DNA of 9,419 nt, from assembly GCA_009775375.1 (NCBI GenBank), contig VSPO01000121.1, forward strand, positions 1 to 9,419. The letters are read 5' to 3'. This DNA comes from Muribaculaceae bacterium. Its GTDB lineage: Bacteria; Bacteroidota; Bacteroidia; Bacteroidales; Muribaculaceae. Positions 1 to 6,187 of this stretch are shown here, one piece after another. Position numbers and translations under genes: made by a program. Under the pieces are notes generated by a model that had not been told where the DNA came from, searched no databases, and was given only the letters and a program-made list of their open reading frames with translations. Position 1 is the stretch's first letter. Each line of letters opens with the position of its first letter.

Positions 1-845
1 TATCCAATTATCCTTACGTTGATGCTTCATTTAATTATGTGCCAAATAAAAAGAATGCGTTTGGCACAGTGTTCCATTACTCAGTTTGGCCACCTTCGTC
101 CAACTATAAGAGTGAAAATATCATTCAGGTGTCTCCATTCCTTTGGCATACCGGAAATCCGTTGCTGAGATCCCAAAGAAGCTACGATATCGGCATCAAC
201 TATACCTTCATACCGTCGAAAAAATTCAACATGACAGTATTCGCACATTCTTGGCTTGTAGGGAATCGCGCAGCGTTTGTATATGAAGCCACATCTGAGG
301 GAATAATAAGGACAATTCAACAACCTATTGGCAAATTCAGCCATCATAACTATGGCATCAATACTTCCTCAAATTTCTTTGATGGGAAGTTGCATCTTTC
401 AGGACAACTTACCCAGTTGTATGTTCATAATGGATTGCCATACAATATAAATCACTCATATATAAGTTTTTATATACAGGCTCTTTATTATTTCGGCAAT
501 TTTAATTTTGCCATATCATATAATTCTGGAAATGCAACCGACAACTATAATTCCATGTCCGGAATATGGACTAAAAACAAAGATGCTTTTGTCTTGCAAG
601 CAGGATGGAGCAATTCGACTTGGAATATTCGTCTGACAGCTCAGAATCTCCAAAGATGGAACTGGAGGTCTTCCTACGATAGAATGTGGAGTGACTATTA
701 TTCGGTCAATAGATGGGTTAGTAATGCTTCCAGCCATGCGTTTATCCAATTATCTACGACATATACCTTTGGTTTCGGTAAAAAAGTGAAACAAGGTAAT
801 GACCTATCCCGTCAGTCAGGAGCTTCATCAGGAATCTTGAAATAA
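1..845 (+). CDS. Outer-membrane beta-barrel protein, C-terminal part (5' end outside window)
   Basis: The frame is open from base 3, well ahead of the first possible GTG start at 39, so this is the 3' end of a larger gene that begins before the window. About 280 residues are visible. They are rich in aromatic residues and Asn/Ser, with alternating hydrophobic strands (for example YISFYIQALYYFG and AFIQLSTTYTFGFG), as in the barrel half of Bacteroidota TonB-receptor-like proteins. The end, YTFGFGKKVKQGNDLS...SGILK, resembles the usual tail of the family annotated as 'outer membrane beta-barrel family protein' (OMP_b-brl_3), which normally has a carboxypeptidase-regulatory-like N-terminal domain and a plug; neither can be seen here. 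Role by family: outer-membrane uptake or surface protein, substrate unknown. The gene is clearly more AT-rich than the phosphatase and porin genes that follow. A terminator follows it. Confidence 0.8.
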   Translation, partial: SNYPYVDASFNYVPNKKNAFGTVFHYSVWPPSSNYKSENIIQVSPFLWHTGNPLLRSQRSYDIGINYTFIPSKKFNMTVFAHSWLVGNRAAFVYEATSEGIIRTIQQPIGKFSHHNYGINTSSNFFDGKLHLSGQLTQLYVHNGLPYNINHSYISFYIQALYYFGNFNFAISYNSGNATDNYNSMSGIWTKNKDAFVLQAGWSNSTWNIRLTAQNLQRWNWRSSYDRMWSDYYSVNRWVSNASSHAFIQLSTTYTFGFGKKVKQGNDLSRQSGASSGILK

Positions 846-851
846 AGGCGG

Positions 852-891
852 ATATTGATTTCTAATGAAATAGCCAATATTCAAATTTTTT
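852..891 (+). terminator. Probable terminator of the barrel gene
   Basis: Seven bases after the stop codon, ATATTG (852-857) and ATTTC (858-862) can pair with GAAAT (867-871) and CAATAT (875-880) around a TAAT loop, with a 3-base bulge at 872-874. A run of six T follows at 886-891. The stem is AT-rich, so strength is uncertain, but position and T-run fit intrinsic termination of + strand transcription. Confidence 0.55.
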
Positions 892-910
892 CGGGCAACA
901 AGATGAATGA

Positions 911-950
911 AAAAAACTCTACATCAGGCGAATTGCTTGGTGTAGAGTTT
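911..950 (-). terminator. Terminator of the phosphatase gene
   Basis: Bases 914-929 pair with 935-950 to give a 16-bp stem with two G-U wobbles and the loop GAATT. Read on the minus strand the stem is followed by a run of T (the six A at 911-916 on the + strand), the usual form of an intrinsic terminator. It lies about 50 bases beyond the stop of the minus-strand phosphatase. On the + strand only TTT follows, so it is mainly a minus-strand terminator. Confidence 0.8.
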
Positions 951-999
951 GAATATGTCAGTGGGGTGGTATTCGTAGAGACGCGGAGGCAGTCGGGGA

Positions 1000-2304
1000 T
1001 TATTTGGCGGGGATAGCTTGGTAGGCGGCGATCGCTTCTTCAAAACGATTGGCTACGTCAGCCATCTTGTAGAGCCCGTCGGCATTTTTCTCAAGTCCTT
1101 TCAGCGACAAGGGATAGATCATCGGAGGATTGTCGAGGTCGAGCAGGGTCATGTCGCGAAGCTGATCGACAGATTGATAGACTATGTTGAGGTCGGCAAA
1201 TTCCTCTCCGTCGGGGCCTACGAATTTCTCCACTACAATCTTGGAGCCAATGGGAGTCTTCTTCTCTATCGCATTGGGAAGCTCGTATTCCTCTACGCCA
1301 AGGGCTGTGCCAACGGCTGAGAGATTGCTGTCATGACCAACAAGGAACGTGAATTTTCTGTCGTGCGACCGCAGTTCGTCATACATGTATTGCACCAAAG
1401 GATAGGCCACGTTTGTGGCGACAATCGGAGCGGTGAACAATACGTCCTGGTAGGTGTCTTTCACGTGGGCAATCTTTTCCCAGTCCTTTCTCGTAAGCTT
1501 GTGTCCGAAAGCCGCGGCAAGAGTGTCGGGTTGCTCGTAGTATTGAAGTATGAAGGCATCGCTTGCAGAATTAAGTTCCTTCAATGCTGAGCCCGGCTTC
1601 ATCGACGGTTCCTTGAATTTCTCAAACACAATCTCAGTATTGTAGTTGTCGAGGGCATCCAGATATGGGTCCTTGGATTTCGCCATCGGCGATTCGTCAA
1701 CGTCGAGCACGTTGATTATCATCGCATAATCCGGCTCGATGGCCTCGTTTATCCCGACGATACCCTTGGCTCCGCCCATAGCGTTGATCTGGCTCATGGC
1801 TTCCTCCACAAATTCGGGGCAGACCTTCGTCAGCTGAGGATTAAACAGCGGATCCATCTTGCTTGGAGTGAATCGATGGTTGACTTCGACTCCACCAACA
1901 GGCATGAAGCCTGACGTGAAATACTGTGCGGTAGCGATGCAACGTTGCATTGAGTTGGCGATGACGTTAAGGTCGTCGGCAGTCGGGACATAGTTTTCAG
2001 GAAACAGCCCCGCATCGACCGCCCATTTCCTGAAATATTGGCCCATCTGGGTTTCCAGGACACCTCCGCGATTGGTCAGTTCGGACTTTGCGGCTGTCCA
2101 TTTGTTCCATTCGTGAGGGGTTATCCTTCCCAAGGCGCTTTTACTGTCGGAAAGCGGGGAGCGGATATTGTGGCGGCTCAGCACCACAGCCTCCTTAAGC
2201 TTATACTTGTCTTTAAAATCCCGGCTTCTTTGAGCCTGGGAGAATCCGGCGGTTGGCACAAGAAGCATGGCAGAGAGGAATAGATGAAGAATGCAGTTTT
2301 TCAT
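1000..2304 (-). CDS. Secreted histidine-type acid phosphatase (phytase/MINPP-like)
   Basis: A 434-residue protein of the histidine acid phosphatase family (branch 2), which hydrolyses phosphomonoesters such as sugar phosphates or phytate through a phosphohistidine intermediate. Residues 1-24 form a Sec signal peptide with likely cleavage after SQA, so the enzyme acts in the periplasm or outside. The catalytic N-terminal motif is RHNIRSP at residues 44-50, with His45 as the expected nucleophile; the classical motif is RHGxRxP, so Asn replaces Gly. A further conserved Arg is probably R121 (NSMQRCIATAQ). The proton-donor motif HD is at H324-D325 (LVGHDSNLSAVG). Length is normal for the family. 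There is no Shine-Dalgarno sequence before the ATG. It is divergent from the porin gene at 2717, which suggests joint control and a phosphate-scavenging role. Exact substrate cannot be read from sequence; glucose-1-phosphatase, phytase and inositol-polyphosphate phosphatase are all possible. Confidence 0.9.
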   Translation of the reverse strand: MKNCILHLFLSAMLLVPTAGFSQAQRSRDFKDKYKLKEAVVLSRHNIRSPLSDSKSALGRITPHEWNKWTAAKSELTNRGGVLETQMGQYFRKWAVDAGLFPENYVPTADDLNVIANSMQRCIATAQYFTSGFMPVGGVEVNHRFTPSKMDPLFNPQLTKVCPEFVEEAMSQINAMGGAKGIVGINEAIEPDYAMIINVLDVDESPMAKSKDPYLDALDNYNTEIVFEKFKEPSMKPGSALKELNSASDAFILQYYEQPDTLAAAFGHKLTRKDWEKIAHVKDTYQDVLFTAPIVATNVAYPLVQYMYDELRSHDRKFTFLVGHDSNLSAVGTALGVEEYELPNAIEKKTPIGSKIVVEKFVGPDGEEFADLNIVYQSVDQLRDMTLLDLDNPPMIYPLSLKGLEKNADGLYKMADVANRFEEAIAAYQAIPAK

Positions 2305-2407
2305 AGTAGTGAAAATTTTTTTATGAGGCTGATAAAATTTGGGGAGGGGGAAACTTGTGTGGCATAATGGATAGAATACGATTATGGAACAAAGGACTTA
2401 ACAATTT

Positions 2408-2426
2408 GTTCACAAAAATTTAATAA
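2408..2426 (-). promoter_or_regulatory. Mirrored AT-rich element, phosphatase side
   Basis: Read toward the phosphatase, this 19-base stretch is TTATTAAATTTTTGTGAAC. It matches 17 of 19 bases of the element at 2609-2627 that faces the porin, and overlaps the outer end of the left 23-bp repeat arm by three bases. A TTGTTAA follows shortly downstream on both sides. It may be a shared binding site or a core promoter part; the sequence alone does not decide this, and AT-richness lowers the weight of the match. Confidence 0.4.
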
Positions 2427-2588
2427 GTACCTACGAAAAATAAATGTGCATATGATTGCCTTATAGTGTGAGCGAGATATGAAATCGTGAAGATGGAATT
2501 ATGGGGTTCCATAACGACTGATGAACGACTTTATAGGTTGCCACAATATATGGCTGGCATTTGTTCATTTATTTTTCGTAGGTACTTA
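2424..2588. repeat. Perfect 23-bp inverted repeat flanking 119 bases
   Basis: The left arm at 2424-2446 is the exact reverse complement of the right arm at 2566-2588; both read CATTTATTTTTCGTAGG and then TACTTA when followed outward toward the neighbouring gene. The 119 bases between (2447-2565) contain no gene, and I found no good TAnnTTTG box inside on either strand. Two readings are possible: a duplicated regulator-binding site, one for each divergent gene, or the recombination sites of an invertible segment, which in Bacteroidales often lies upstream of outer-membrane protein genes. No invertase gene is in the window. A small MITE-like element is also possible, but there is no clear target-site duplication. 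Confidence 0.9.
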
Positions 2589-2608
2589 ATATTGCGAAAT
2601 GGACTCAA

Positions 2609-2627
2609 TTATTAAATAATTGTGAAC
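2609..2627 (+). promoter_or_regulatory. Mirrored AT-rich element, porin side
   Basis: This 19-base stretch, TTATTAAATAATTGTGAAC, is the partner of the element at 2408-2426 and points at the porin. It starts about 20 bases beyond the right arm of the 23-bp repeat, whereas on the phosphatase side the element abuts the arm. Its first half is part of the dyad at 2606-2622. Confidence 0.4.
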
Positions 2628-2716
2628 TGAATCCGGGATTAGTTGTTAAAAAGACGTGGCATATGGAAATATATCTTTATCCGTGATAAGTTTTCACGGG
2701 GCTAATACTTAGAATT

Positions 2717-3901
2717 ATGAAAAGACATTCCCATATGGCTATGCTTTCGGCGGCTATTCTTCTTGCGCCTGCTTTTTCCACAGTCAGCGCACAGGACTCC
2801 GAGGAGCCAAAGTTTAAATTTACCCCCACCGGGCGTATACTTGCCGACGGAGCTGTCTATGCTCCCGATGGCGATGGCTTTGCCGACGGCGTTGCGATTC
2901 CTGACGTCAGGATAGGCGCCAAAGTCTCCTACGGAAAGTGGAGTGGAAAGATCGACATCGGCTACGGCTTCGGCAAGCTCAGCATGAAAGACGTATTCAT
3001 TCAATACGGCTTCAATCCGGAGAACTACGTGAAAGTCGGATACTTCGTCCATCAGTTTGGATTGAACGCCGCGACGTCGAGTTCGATGAAACCCTCTATG
3101 GAGGTATCGTCGTGCGACACCTATTTCAATGCCACCGGTAGGAACCTCGGCATTCAATACGTGCATGACAAGGATGCATTTTTTGCAGGAGTCAGCGTCA
3201 TGGCCGGCACCTCTATTTCGACTCCTGCCAGCGATTACGGAAAGGTCAGCGTCGGAGCCACCACCCGTCTTGTTTGGCGTCCGTATCATGAAGAGGGCAG
3301 GGTAGTGCAGGTCGGAATGTCCGGGTGGTATCAGTCGGCTATGCATAAGAAGCTGACAGACGATGAGGGAAATCCTTATGTTTCCCCCGGATTTTTTGAT
3401 TTCAGCTGTCAGTTCCCGACAAGGGTCTCGAAAGTCAACATGCTCGGAGCAAACGTCAGCGATGCCAAGGGTCTTGTCAAGCTATCGCCGGAGATTCTGC
3501 TGTCGAAAGACCGCTTTGCATTGGAGGGGCAGTATTATTATATGAACGTTGACAGGAAAGACGGGCTTCATTCATATTCTGCTCAGGGAGCCTACGGCCT
3601 TTTGCGGGCATTGATATGCGGCGATTCTTCCTACGCATATTCCCACGGTGATGCCGGCCTTGCCAAACCCGGAGGGAAGACACTTGAATGCGTGTTGGGC
3701 TATAGCTACACCAATGGATATGACTCAAAGTCGCAGATATTCGGAGGAATCTCCAACGACTATTCTGTCACCCTCAACTACTATCTTAACAAGTATATCA
3801 CGTGCCGCCTGCGTTATTCCTACACCAATGTATGGGGAAGCGACGTGATGCATAAACGCCACGAGAATATAATCCAGGCTCGCATTATGTTTAAGTTCTA
3901 A
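2717..3901 (+). CDS. Outer-membrane porin, OprO/OprP (phosphate-selective) family
   Basis: A 394-residue protein that fits the porin O/P family: passive anion channels of the outer membrane, of which the Pseudomonas members prefer phosphate or polyphosphate. Residues 1-25 are a signal peptide with cleavage after VSA. After it come the family's early barrel strands (PDVRIGAKVSYGKWSGKIDIGYGFG..SMKDVFIQYGF, about residues 63-100), then KVGYFVHQFGLNAATSSS near 105-125, a pattern typical of Porin_O_P. The chain ends in alternating strands and a terminal Phe (ARIMFKF), the usual outer-membrane barrel C-terminus. The ATG at 2717 directly precedes a good signal peptide and lacks a Shine-Dalgarno sequence. 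The divergent phosphatase supports a role in phosphate uptake, but substrate selectivity in Bacteroidota members is not established by sequence. It ends at the bidirectional terminator at 3938. Confidence 0.85.
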   Translation: MKRHSHMAMLSAAILLAPAFSTVSAQDSEEPKFKFTPTGRILADGAVYAPDGDGFADGVAIPDVRIGAKVSYGKWSGKIDIGYGFGKLSMKDVFIQYGFNPENYVKVGYFVHQFGLNAATSSSMKPSMEVSSCDTYFNATGRNLGIQYVHDKDAFFAGVSVMAGTSISTPASDYGKVSVGATTRLVWRPYHEEGRVVQVGMSGWYQSAMHKKLTDDEGNPYVSPGFFDFSCQFPTRVSKVNMLGANVSDAKGLVKLSPEILLSKDRFALEGQYYYMNVDRKDGLHSYSAQGAYGLLRALICGDSSYAYSHGDAGLAKPGGKTLECVLGYSYTNGYDSKSQIFGGISNDYSVTLNYYLNKYITCRLRYSYTNVWGSDVMHKRHENIIQARIMFKF

Positions 3902-3937
3902 ATTTGTTCAAAGACTTTGGTTTTGTCAGTTCCATTA

Positions 3938-3975
3938 AAAATAAATTCCGCTGCAAGAGCAGCGGAATTTATTTT
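3938..3975. terminator. Strong bidirectional terminator between convergent genes
   Basis: A perfect 17-bp stem, 3938-3954 pairing with 3959-3975, closes an AAGA loop. The core CCGCTGC / GCAGCGG is GC-rich and the outer part is A/T, giving ATTTTG after the stem on the + strand and T-rich sequence on the minus strand. It sits between the porin stop (3901) and the peptidase stop (3999), so it can serve both. Confidence 0.92.
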
Positions 3976-3998
3976 GGGGAATGGGAGGCAGTCCAGTG

Positions 3999-5168
3999 TT
4001 ATTTTATGCCGAGACGCGCCTTAAGGCTTTTGGGGAGGGCGTCTTTGTGCATCATCACGTAGATTGTCTTTGCCCTTACGAAGCTGTCCGACATGTTGAG
4101 ATAACCTTTGGCGTCGTTGCGCTCAGTGCCCCAGGAATTCTTGGTCACGTAGTATTTTGTGCCGTTTTGGTCTTTGGCGATACCGGTCAGGTGCATGAGA
4201 TGGTCGTCGGTAGTGACAAAGGATTCAAAGCCTTTTTGCCGCACCTCAGGAGTCACTGCGACCTCAGGATATGGTTTTTCGAATTTCAGAATCTCGTCGA
4301 GGCGTTCGTTGGTCTTCATTGAAGAGAAGCGGGCAGTGTCGGCAGGTTCGAAACGCGACAGGTCGTTGATCTCGGGATTTATGGCTGCCCCTTTCTTGAA
4401 TGCAAATCCCTTTTCGCTGACATCGCCATCCCAGCAGACGGAGTAGCCATTGGAAAGGGCTCCGTCGATCGTAGACATAAGCTCGTCGAGGGGAAGGTTG
4501 TACATTGATGCGTGTTCCCAGTTGTCGGGCACTTCAAGAATGAAGCTTTCATAGTAGGGGTGATGTGTGAAGCTTGTCAGGTTGACGTAGTCGTCGAGGT
4601 TAAGCTCAAGCGACTTGGCGAAGCTTTGAGGCGTATATTCCTTACCTCGATAAGAGAACTTCTCGGGCACCTCGCCAAGGTAGGTGTCTAGAATGCCGTC
4701 GACCACCTCATAATATTGAGGAGAACGTTTCTTCTGCTTGATGGCCACCTCGGCCACGGCGTGGAGCATAGGCATCAATTCTCCGTGGTTGTGAGTCTTG
4801 GAATCATAGTTTATGCCGCCATAGACCTCTTCGGGAACCACGCCCACCTGACGGAAGGCATTAAAATAAGTAGGGCTAAGGCTCCCCGCCCCGATATTGC
4901 CCTTGCCGCGACGCAGATAATTGTCGTCGAGCTGGTTTTGAAGCTTCTGGCGAACTATGAACATCTCGGAAAGGTCGTGTTCTCCTTTACCCTTTCTGAG
5001 GAGTTCGGATTCCAGGAAAGAAGTGGTGGCGAAGCACCAGCACGTGCCGGTCTGAGCCTGATTTTTAACCGGGGTAGCAGCAACGCTGTCGGTCACGGTG
5101 AAGACGTAGCCCTGGGCGCAAACAGATCCTGCGGAGAGGAGAGTGGCGGCGAAAAGCAGATTTTTCAT
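3999..5168 (-). CDS. Secreted C1-family cysteine peptidase (bleomycin hydrolase/PepC-like)
   Basis: A papain-type (C1B) peptidase of 389 residues if the ATG ending at 5168 is the start. That start gives a clean signal peptide (MKNLLFAATLLSAGSVCAQ); the upstream in-frame ATGs add a hydrophilic stretch with no sense as leader, and the ATG one codon earlier is an equal alternative. In this numbering the oxyanion Gln is Q37 (VKNQ), the nucleophile C43 (TGTCWCFA, compare GRCW in bleomycin hydrolase), the catalytic His H323 (DDHLMHLTG) and the Asn N344 (TKNSWG), so the active site is complete. Bleomycin hydrolase and PepC are cytosolic aminopeptidases of about 450 residues; this exported, somewhat shorter form is of a kind common in Bacteroidota and probably degrades peptides in the periplasm or at the surface. 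A weak -7-like TAACTTCG lies at 5259-5266. It is transcribed alone. Confidence 0.9.
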   Translation of the reverse strand: MKNLLFAATLLSAGSVCAQGYVFTVTDSVAATPVKNQAQTGTCWCFATTSFLESELLRKGKGEHDLSEMFIVRQKLQNQLDDNYLRRGKGNIGAGSLSPTYFNAFRQVGVVPEEVYGGINYDSKTHNHGELMPMLHAVAEVAIKQKKRSPQYYEVVDGILDTYLGEVPEKFSYRGKEYTPQSFAKSLELNLDDYVNLTSFTHHPYYESFILEVPDNWEHASMYNLPLDELMSTIDGALSNGYSVCWDGDVSEKGFAFKKGAAINPEINDLSRFEPADTARFSSMKTNERLDEILKFEKPYPEVAVTPEVRQKGFESFVTTDDHLMHLTGIAKDQNGTKYYVTKNSWGTERNDAKGYLNMSDSFVRAKTIYVMMHKDALPKSLKARLGIK

Positions 5169-5349
5169 CATATCAGAGTAGGTTTGATTAGGGATTTGGA
5201 AATCCGGGTTAGATGTGTCAGTCGGGTCTGTCAGCATGACATATCCTTCTACACATTGCGAAGTTAATCAAAAATTTTCGTATGCCATGCTTTTTTCTGT
5301 AGAAAAACGCGCTTTTGGATATGATTTCGTACGGGTAGGGGGCTTGACA

Positions 5350-5369
5350 TCAGGAGCCAAGGCTCCTGA
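5350..5369. repeat. 20-base palindrome with AA centre
   Basis: TCAGGAGCC (5350-5358) and GGCTCCTGA (5361-5369) are exact reverse complements separated by AA. With a 2-base spacer the RNA hairpin would lose an inner pair to form its loop. No T-run follows on either strand, so it is not an ordinary terminator. It looks like an intergenic palindromic repeat unit or a DNA-binding site. Confidence 0.8.
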
Positions 5370-5397
5370 AACACAACGGCTATTGAGGAAAAGGGGA

Positions 5398-5445
5398 AGC
5401 ACACAGACGGATGCAGAGCACATGCTCTGCATCCGTCTGTGTGCT
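5398..5445. repeat. 48-base near-perfect palindrome
   Basis: Arms 5398-5420 and 5423-5445 are exact 23-base reverse complements around the dinucleotide CA; the arm begins AGCACACAGACGGATGCAG. In RNA this is a very stable hairpin on either strand. A proper T-run is missing: the minus strand continues CTTCCCCTTTTCC, so it may end minus-strand transcripts coming from the gene stopping at 5556, but weakly. Alternatives are a dispersed palindromic repeat of REP type or an mRNA-stabilising 3' hairpin. Confidence 0.9.
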
Positions 5446-5452
5446 AAGTATT

Positions 5453-5513
5453 GATTACGGCCAAGAAATTTTAGAAATGGGCTTTTAAGCCGATTTTGGA
5501 GCGAACCGTAATC
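5453..5513. other. Foldable stretch closed by an 8-bp inverted repeat
   Basis: GATTACGG (5453-5460) pairs with CCGTAATC (5506-5513). Inside, CCAA (5461-5464) can pair with TTGG at 5496-5499, and GGCTT/AAGCC (5480-5491) forms a small hairpin. The result is a possible branched fold next to the 48-base palindrome. It could be the 3' part of the upstream transcript, an unknown small RNA or part of a composite repeat. No known RNA family is recognised. Confidence 0.4.
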
Positions 5514-5555
5514 CAGCATGCTTTTTATCAGGCTTTTGGGAGGCGGAAGAAGGAG

Positions 5556-6179
5556 TTACATCTCAAGGCGCTTGAACCGCAAGTCGTATTTGGGGCCTTT
5601 CACTTCAAGACTCATGGTTTTTCCGTCTTTGCTAACCTTGATATCTTCCATTGTTGACAGACGGGTGAGGTTGTTGCGGAATGTGGTCTCTATTTCCAGC
5701 TTGAAGATGGTGGATAGAGAATCGGTCTGTGATTGTGTCAATTCAATCGCGGGCACATTTTTAATCGAAGAATTGTCGATTTTTACCTCAATAGTGGAGT
5801 AGTCGTAGTTGATAAGCAGGTCGTCGTGGTCATCAACGTCATGATTCCAGGTTCCCTTGACGATGGCATTGGCAGAGAATGATACGTTGCAACTGTCTGC
5901 CGGCACCATGCCTTTCACCAAGACCGGGCAAATGATGTCGAAATCGCTGTAGAGAGTGATTTCCCCTTCCGTGCTTTGCTGATTGTTGATGAAATCGATG
6001 GATATGGTTTCGAGAGCGGATTTTGCTCCCGGCATTTTAGCTGTCATATCGATCGGGTTTGTGCCTTCCCAGGCCCCTATGAATGGGGCAGGGGTCTCGC
6101 TACAGGAGATGGCTCCAATAGAAATGGCGGCTATCCCGATAGCCATCAATGATTTTGAATTTTTATTTTTCATAGCCAT
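5556..6179 (-). CDS. Exported protein of unknown function, probable lipoprotein
   Basis: A 207-residue protein that I do not recognise. The N-terminus has a basic start and a hydrophobic core (SLMAIGIAAISIGAIS) followed by Cys26, which fits a Bacteroidota lipoprotein signal, although the residues before Cys (AIS) are a loose lipobox. The mature part, about 180 residues, has predicted beta character with alternating polar and hydrophobic residues, the opening FIGAWEG, and an acidic patch HDVDDHDD near residues 113-120. The opening resembles small lipocalin-like or DUF lipoproteins in this phylum, but I would not assign a family. ATG at 6179 and a second ATG two codons later (6173) are both possible starts. 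It begins 8 bases after the stop of the fluoride channel gene, so the two are very likely co-transcribed; a role in fluoride response is not shown by its sequence. Confidence 0.75.
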   Translation of the reverse strand: MAMKNKNSKSLMAIGIAAISIGAISCSETPAPFIGAWEGTNPIDMTAKMPGAKSALETISIDFINNQQSTEGEITLYSDFDIICPVLVKGMVPADSCNVSFSANAIVKGTWNHDVDDHDDLLINYDYSTIEVKIDNSSIKNVPAIELTQSQTDSLSTIFKLEIETTFRNNLTRLSTMEDIKVSKDGKTMSLEVKGPKYDLRFKRLEM

Positions 6180-6187
6180 AGTATTTG

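Larger units (their letters stand above)
2305..2716. promoter_or_regulatory. Divergent control region between phosphatase and porin
   Basis: These 412 bases contain no credible gene. They must hold the promoters of both divergent genes, but neither has a perfect TTTG-N19-21-TAnnTTTG match. The best -7-like element on the porin side is TATCTTTA at 2672-2679, without a well-spaced -33. Just after it CCGTGA (2681-2686) can pair with TCACGG (2694-2699), giving a small hairpin near the expected start of the porin transcript. A 17-base dyad centred on one A lies at 2606-2622 (CAATTATT / AATAATTG). The region also holds the 23-bp inverted repeat and the mirrored 19-base elements listed separately. 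The weak core promoters together with these repeats suggest activator-dependent expression (inference). Confidence 0.6.
5169..5555. other. Gene-free region with several palindromes
   Basis: These 387 bases lie between the 5' end of the peptidase gene and the 3' end of the exported-protein gene, both on the minus strand. Short open frames exist but are not convincing. The region must contain the peptidase promoter and the terminator of the upstream unit. It holds the palindromes at 5350-5369 and 5398-5445 and the foldable stretch at 5453-5513, listed separately. Confidence 0.7.

Noticed and set aside
2424..2588. Insertion sequence ends or CRISPR repeats
   Set aside because: There is no transposase and no room for one between the arms, no target duplication, and only two copies in inverted orientation, which excludes a CRISPR array.
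2702..3346. 214-codon minus-strand open frame opposite the porin
   Set aside because: It is antisense to a convincing outer-membrane porin with signal peptide and has no family features; its length follows from G+C-rich codon bias.
5169..5237. Longer N-terminus for the C1 peptidase
   Set aside because: It would put 22-23 hydrophilic residues in front of a complete signal peptide.
4716..5267. 183-codon plus-strand open frame opposite the peptidase gene
   Set aside because: It lies antisense to a gene with a complete catalytic triad and shows no recognisable protein pattern.
5215..5519. Short open frames on both strands over the palindrome region
   Set aside because: Their translations simply read through the palindromes, with no domain or plausible start context; better explained as noncoding.
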